Below are positions 42,873 through 44,950 of a stretch of 44,950 bases of DNA, piece by piece. The notes beneath the pieces were generated by a model. That model was not told the DNA's origin. It did no database searches and saw only the letters and a program-made list of their open reading frames with translations. The stretch comes from Bradyrhizobium sp. STM 3843 (GTDB taxonomy: Bacteria; Pseudomonadota; Alphaproteobacteria; Rhizobiales; Xanthobacteraceae). The position numbers were made by a program, and so were the translations under genes. The first letter of the stretch is position 1. Every line of letters starts with the position of its first letter. The stretch covers positions 1 to 44,950 of the forward strand of contig NZ_CAFK01000200.1 of NCBI RefSeq assembly GCF_000239815.1. Direction: 5' to 3'.

Positions 42873-43946
42873 TCAATGTGAGAACGGGTAGAGCTTCCAA
42901 TAGGCCTTGATCTGCCGCCAGCGATGCGCGAGCCCGTCCGGCTCGAACATCAGGAATGCGATGATGATCAGGCCGATCGCGATCTCGCGCAGGAAGGTGA
43001 TGTTGTTGTTCAGCGACAGCAGCCGGTCGACCGCGCTGCCCTTCAGCAGCAGGCTGATCCATTCCATCGATTCCGGCAGCAGCACCACGAAGGCGGTCCC
43101 CATCAGGGTGCCCATGATCGAGCCGGCGCCGCCGATGATGATCATGGCGAGGAACAGGATCGAGCGCTCGATACCGAAGCCTTCCTGCGAGATCACGAGC
43201 TGATAGTGCGCATAGAGCGCACCCGCGATGCCGGCGAAGAAGGCGGCCAGGCCGAACGACAGCGTGCGATATTTGGTAAGGTTGATGCCCATGATCTCGG
43301 CGGAGAGATAATGGTCGCGGATCGCGACCAGCGCGCGGCCGTCGCGCGTGCGCATCAGGTTGGTGACCAGGATGTAGCTGATCAGCACATAAGCCAGCAC
43401 GACATAGAAATACTGCCGGTCGCCGCGCAGCGCATAGCCGAAGATCGAGAACGGATTAGCCGAGGCAGGCACCGAGCCGCCGGAGAACCATTCGGCGCGG
43501 GAGAAGAAGTCGAGCAGGATATATTGCGCGGCGAGCGTTGCGATGACGAGGTAGAGCCCCTTCAGCCGCGCGGCCGGGATGCCGAAGATCAATCCGACCA
43601 GCGCGGTGACGACGCCGGCGAGCGGAATCGCGAAGAACACCGGGATCGCGTAGGTGTTGTTGAGATAAGCCGAGGTGAAGGCGCCGAGCAGGAAGAAGGC
43701 GGCGTGGCCTATCGATATCTGCCCGGTGAAGCCGACCAGGATGTTGAGCCCGAGCGCCGCGATCGCGAAAATGCCGATCTGGATCGCAATCGACAGCCAA
43801 TATTCGGAGATCAGCTGCGGCGCGAAGCAGAGCAGCACCACGCCGGCGATCGCGAAATTGCGGCTGGTCCTGGTCGGGAAAATCGTGGTGTCCGCGGCAT
43901 AAGAGGTACGGAAATCACCGGCGGGAATCGTTGAACGCGCCACCAT
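42873..43946 (-). CDS. livM: Liv-type ABC transporter permease LivM
   Basis: A 357-residue membrane protein with about ten helices and LivM landmarks ALGLNILVGFTGQISIGHAAFF, ARLKGLYLVIATLAAQYIL and the coupling-loop region TRDGRALVAIRDHYLSAEIMGIN. An N-terminal hydrophilic stretch of about 28 residues precedes helix 1. It begins three bases after the livH stop codon, so the two are translated together. The binding-protein gene follows 50 bases later. Distant from the LivM at 1778-2710. Confidence 0.94.
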   Translation of the reverse strand: MVARSTIPAGDFRTSYAADTTIFPTRTSRNFAIAGVVLLCFAPQLISEYWLSIAIQIGIFAIAALGLNILVGFTGQISIGHAAFFLLGAFTSAYLNNTYAIPVFFAIPLAGVVTALVGLIFGIPAARLKGLYLVIATLAAQYILLDFFSRAEWFSGGSVPASANPFSIFGYALRGDRQYFYVVLAYVLISYILVTNLMRTRDGRALVAIRDHYLSAEIMGINLTKYRTLSFGLAAFFAGIAGALYAHYQLVISQEGFGIERSILFLAMIIIGGAGSIMGTLMGTAFVVLLPESMEWISLLLKGSAVDRLLSLNNNITFLREIAIGLIIIAFLMFEPDGLAHRWRQIKAYWKLYPFSH

Positions 43947-43949
43947 GGA

Positions 43950-44843
43950 TCAGATCCGCTCGATATCGTGAGTGCCGAACAGGCCGTAGGGCTTGATCAT
44001 CAGGATGATGATCAGCACGTAGAACGGCGCGATCTCATAGAGATTGCCCCAGTGCAGATACTGGCTGTCGATATATTGCGCGACGTTTTCGAGCAGCCCG
44101 ATGATGATGCCGCCCAGCACGGCGCCGCCGATCGAATCGAGGCCGCCGAGGATCGCCGCCGGAAACACCTTGATGCCGTAGGCGGAGAGGCCCGATGACA
44201 CCCCGTTGACGACGGCGACAACAACACCTGCCACGGCCGAGACCGTGGCCGAGATCGCCCAAGCCATTGCGAACACGTTCTTCACGGAGATGCCGAGCGA
44301 CTGTGCGACCTGCTGGTTGAAGGCGGTGGCGCGCATGGCGAGCCCATATTTCGAGGCGCGGAAGAACCAGGCCATGCCGAGCATCATCAGCAGCGAGACG
44401 ACAAGGCTCATCACATAGACGGTCTGGATCTGCAGGCCGAACAGGTTGATGGCCTGGCTTGCGAACACAGGCGGGAACGGCTGCGGGTTGACGCCGAACA
44501 TCCATTTCAGTGCCGCCTGGAACACGGTCGACAGCCCGATCGTGACCATGATGACGGAGATGATCGGCTCGCCGATCATGGGCCGGAGGATCACGACCTG
44601 GATCGCGATGCCGAACACGAACATGAAGACGAGCGTGAGCGGCATGCCGGCCCAGAACGGGACCTGAAACTTTGTCAGCAGCGCCCAGCAGACCCAGGCG
44701 CCGATCAACAGGAGTTCGCCTTGTGCGAAATTGACCACCTGCGTGGCCTTGTAGATCAGCACAAACGACATCGCGACCACGCCGTAGAGCGTGCCGACCA
44801 CGAGGCCATTGACGAGGAGCTGGATGAGGAAGGCGGTGTTCAT
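43950..44843 (-). CDS. livH: Liv-type ABC transporter permease LivH
   Basis: A 297-residue membrane protein. FVLIYKATQVVNFAQGELLLIGA is the LivH opening segment; AMRATAFNQQVAQSLGISVKNVF is the ATPase-contact loop, and AILGGLDSIGGAVLGGIIIG the conserved helix near the end. First gene of this liv set visible in the window; the gap upstream (44844-44950) carries a palindromic repeat, and an ATPase (livG) would be expected further to the right. No strong ribosome site precedes ATG 44843. Confidence 0.94.
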   Translation of the reverse strand: MNTAFLIQLLVNGLVVGTLYGVVAMSFVLIYKATQVVNFAQGELLLIGAWVCWALLTKFQVPFWAGMPLTLVFMFVFGIAIQVVILRPMIGEPIISVIMVTIGLSTVFQAALKWMFGVNPQPFPPVFASQAINLFGLQIQTVYVMSLVVSLLMMLGMAWFFRASKYGLAMRATAFNQQVAQSLGISVKNVFAMAWAISATVSAVAGVVVAVVNGVSSGLSAYGIKVFPAAILGGLDSIGGAVLGGIIIGLLENVAQYIDSQYLHWGNLYEIAPFYVLIIILMIKPYGLFGTHDIERI

Positions 44844-44864
44844 GGGATGACAGGCACGCTGTGA

Positions 44865-44950
44865 CCCTCTCCCCTTGTGGGAGGGGGTGGCTGCGCGAAG
44901 CGCAGCCGGGTGAGGGGTTGTCGCGGCGAGCGAGCAACGGGAGACGGACC
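44865..44950. repeat. CTCTCCCC-type repeat with perfect hairpin, at right edge
   Basis: CCCTCTCCCC (44865-44874) resembles the ends of the 37528-37671 repeat. GGCTGCGC (44889-44896) and GCGCAGCC (44900-44907) form a perfect 8-bp hairpin with a GAA loop, and GGGTGAGGGG follows. The element probably continues beyond the window. Confidence 0.6.

Overview
The window looks like chromosomal DNA from a high-GC alphaproteobacterium, most likely Bradyrhizobium or a close relative. The basis is uniformly GC-rich codon use, many solute-transport operons (two Liv-type ABC systems, one TRAP, one tripartite tricarboxylate system), GntR/FCD regulators, and intergenic palindromic repeats of kinds I recall from Bradyrhizobium genomes. 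No rRNA, tRNA, integrase, insertion sequence or CRISPR array was recognised. The genus is an inference, not a database result.

Layout. (1) 1-285: the 3' end of a Crp/Fnr-type regulator. (2) 297-9637, all minus strand: a run of nine genes read as gntR, dctP-dctQ-dctM (TRAP), a cyclase-family hydrolase, a Liv-type binding protein, livH, livM and a single-chain livG-livF fusion. A near-perfect 22-bp dyad separates gntR from divergent plus-strand genes for a short-chain dehydrogenase and a cytoplasmic molybdopterin oxidoreductase (9722-12745). Together this resembles one regulated uptake-and-catabolism module. (3) 12874-18623, plus strand: twin TTGAGC/GCTCAA dyads, two small orphan genes, a very large LplT-PlsC-AMP-ligase fusion (Aas type), an overlapping alpha/beta hydrolase and an enoyl-CoA hydratase homologue. 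(4) 18624-19623: about 1 kb of palindromic repeat sequence without a credible gene. (5) 19624-24082: singletons (two-domain GNAT, membrane-tailed SDR, metallo-beta-lactamase fold protein, flavodoxin-fold NAD(P)H oxidoreductase, membrane-anchored coiled-coil orphan).

(6) 24151-36927: a bidirectional locus. On the minus strand are a GntR regulator, a 984-residue FAD/[4Fe-4S]/CCG dehydrogenase and a HbpS/GlcG-like protein. On the plus strand are two paralogous class V (serine-glyoxylate type) aminotransferases flanking an MFS carrier, a crotonase lacking both catalytic glutamates, and tctC-tctB-tctA. Oxidation of a 2-hydroxy acid coupled to amination of a 2-oxo acid such as glyoxylate is a reasonable working model; the substrate is unknown. 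(7) 37738-44843, minus strand: a CaiB-type CoA-transferase, then a Liv operon read as livH, livM, binding protein, livF and a PaaK-like CoA ligase, suggesting import and CoA activation of an aromatic or branched acid.

The most interesting structural signal is that all four transporter binding-protein genes are followed, before the next cistron, by a strong inverted repeat. At two of these sites the repeats are related elements whose stems differ by compensatory base changes.
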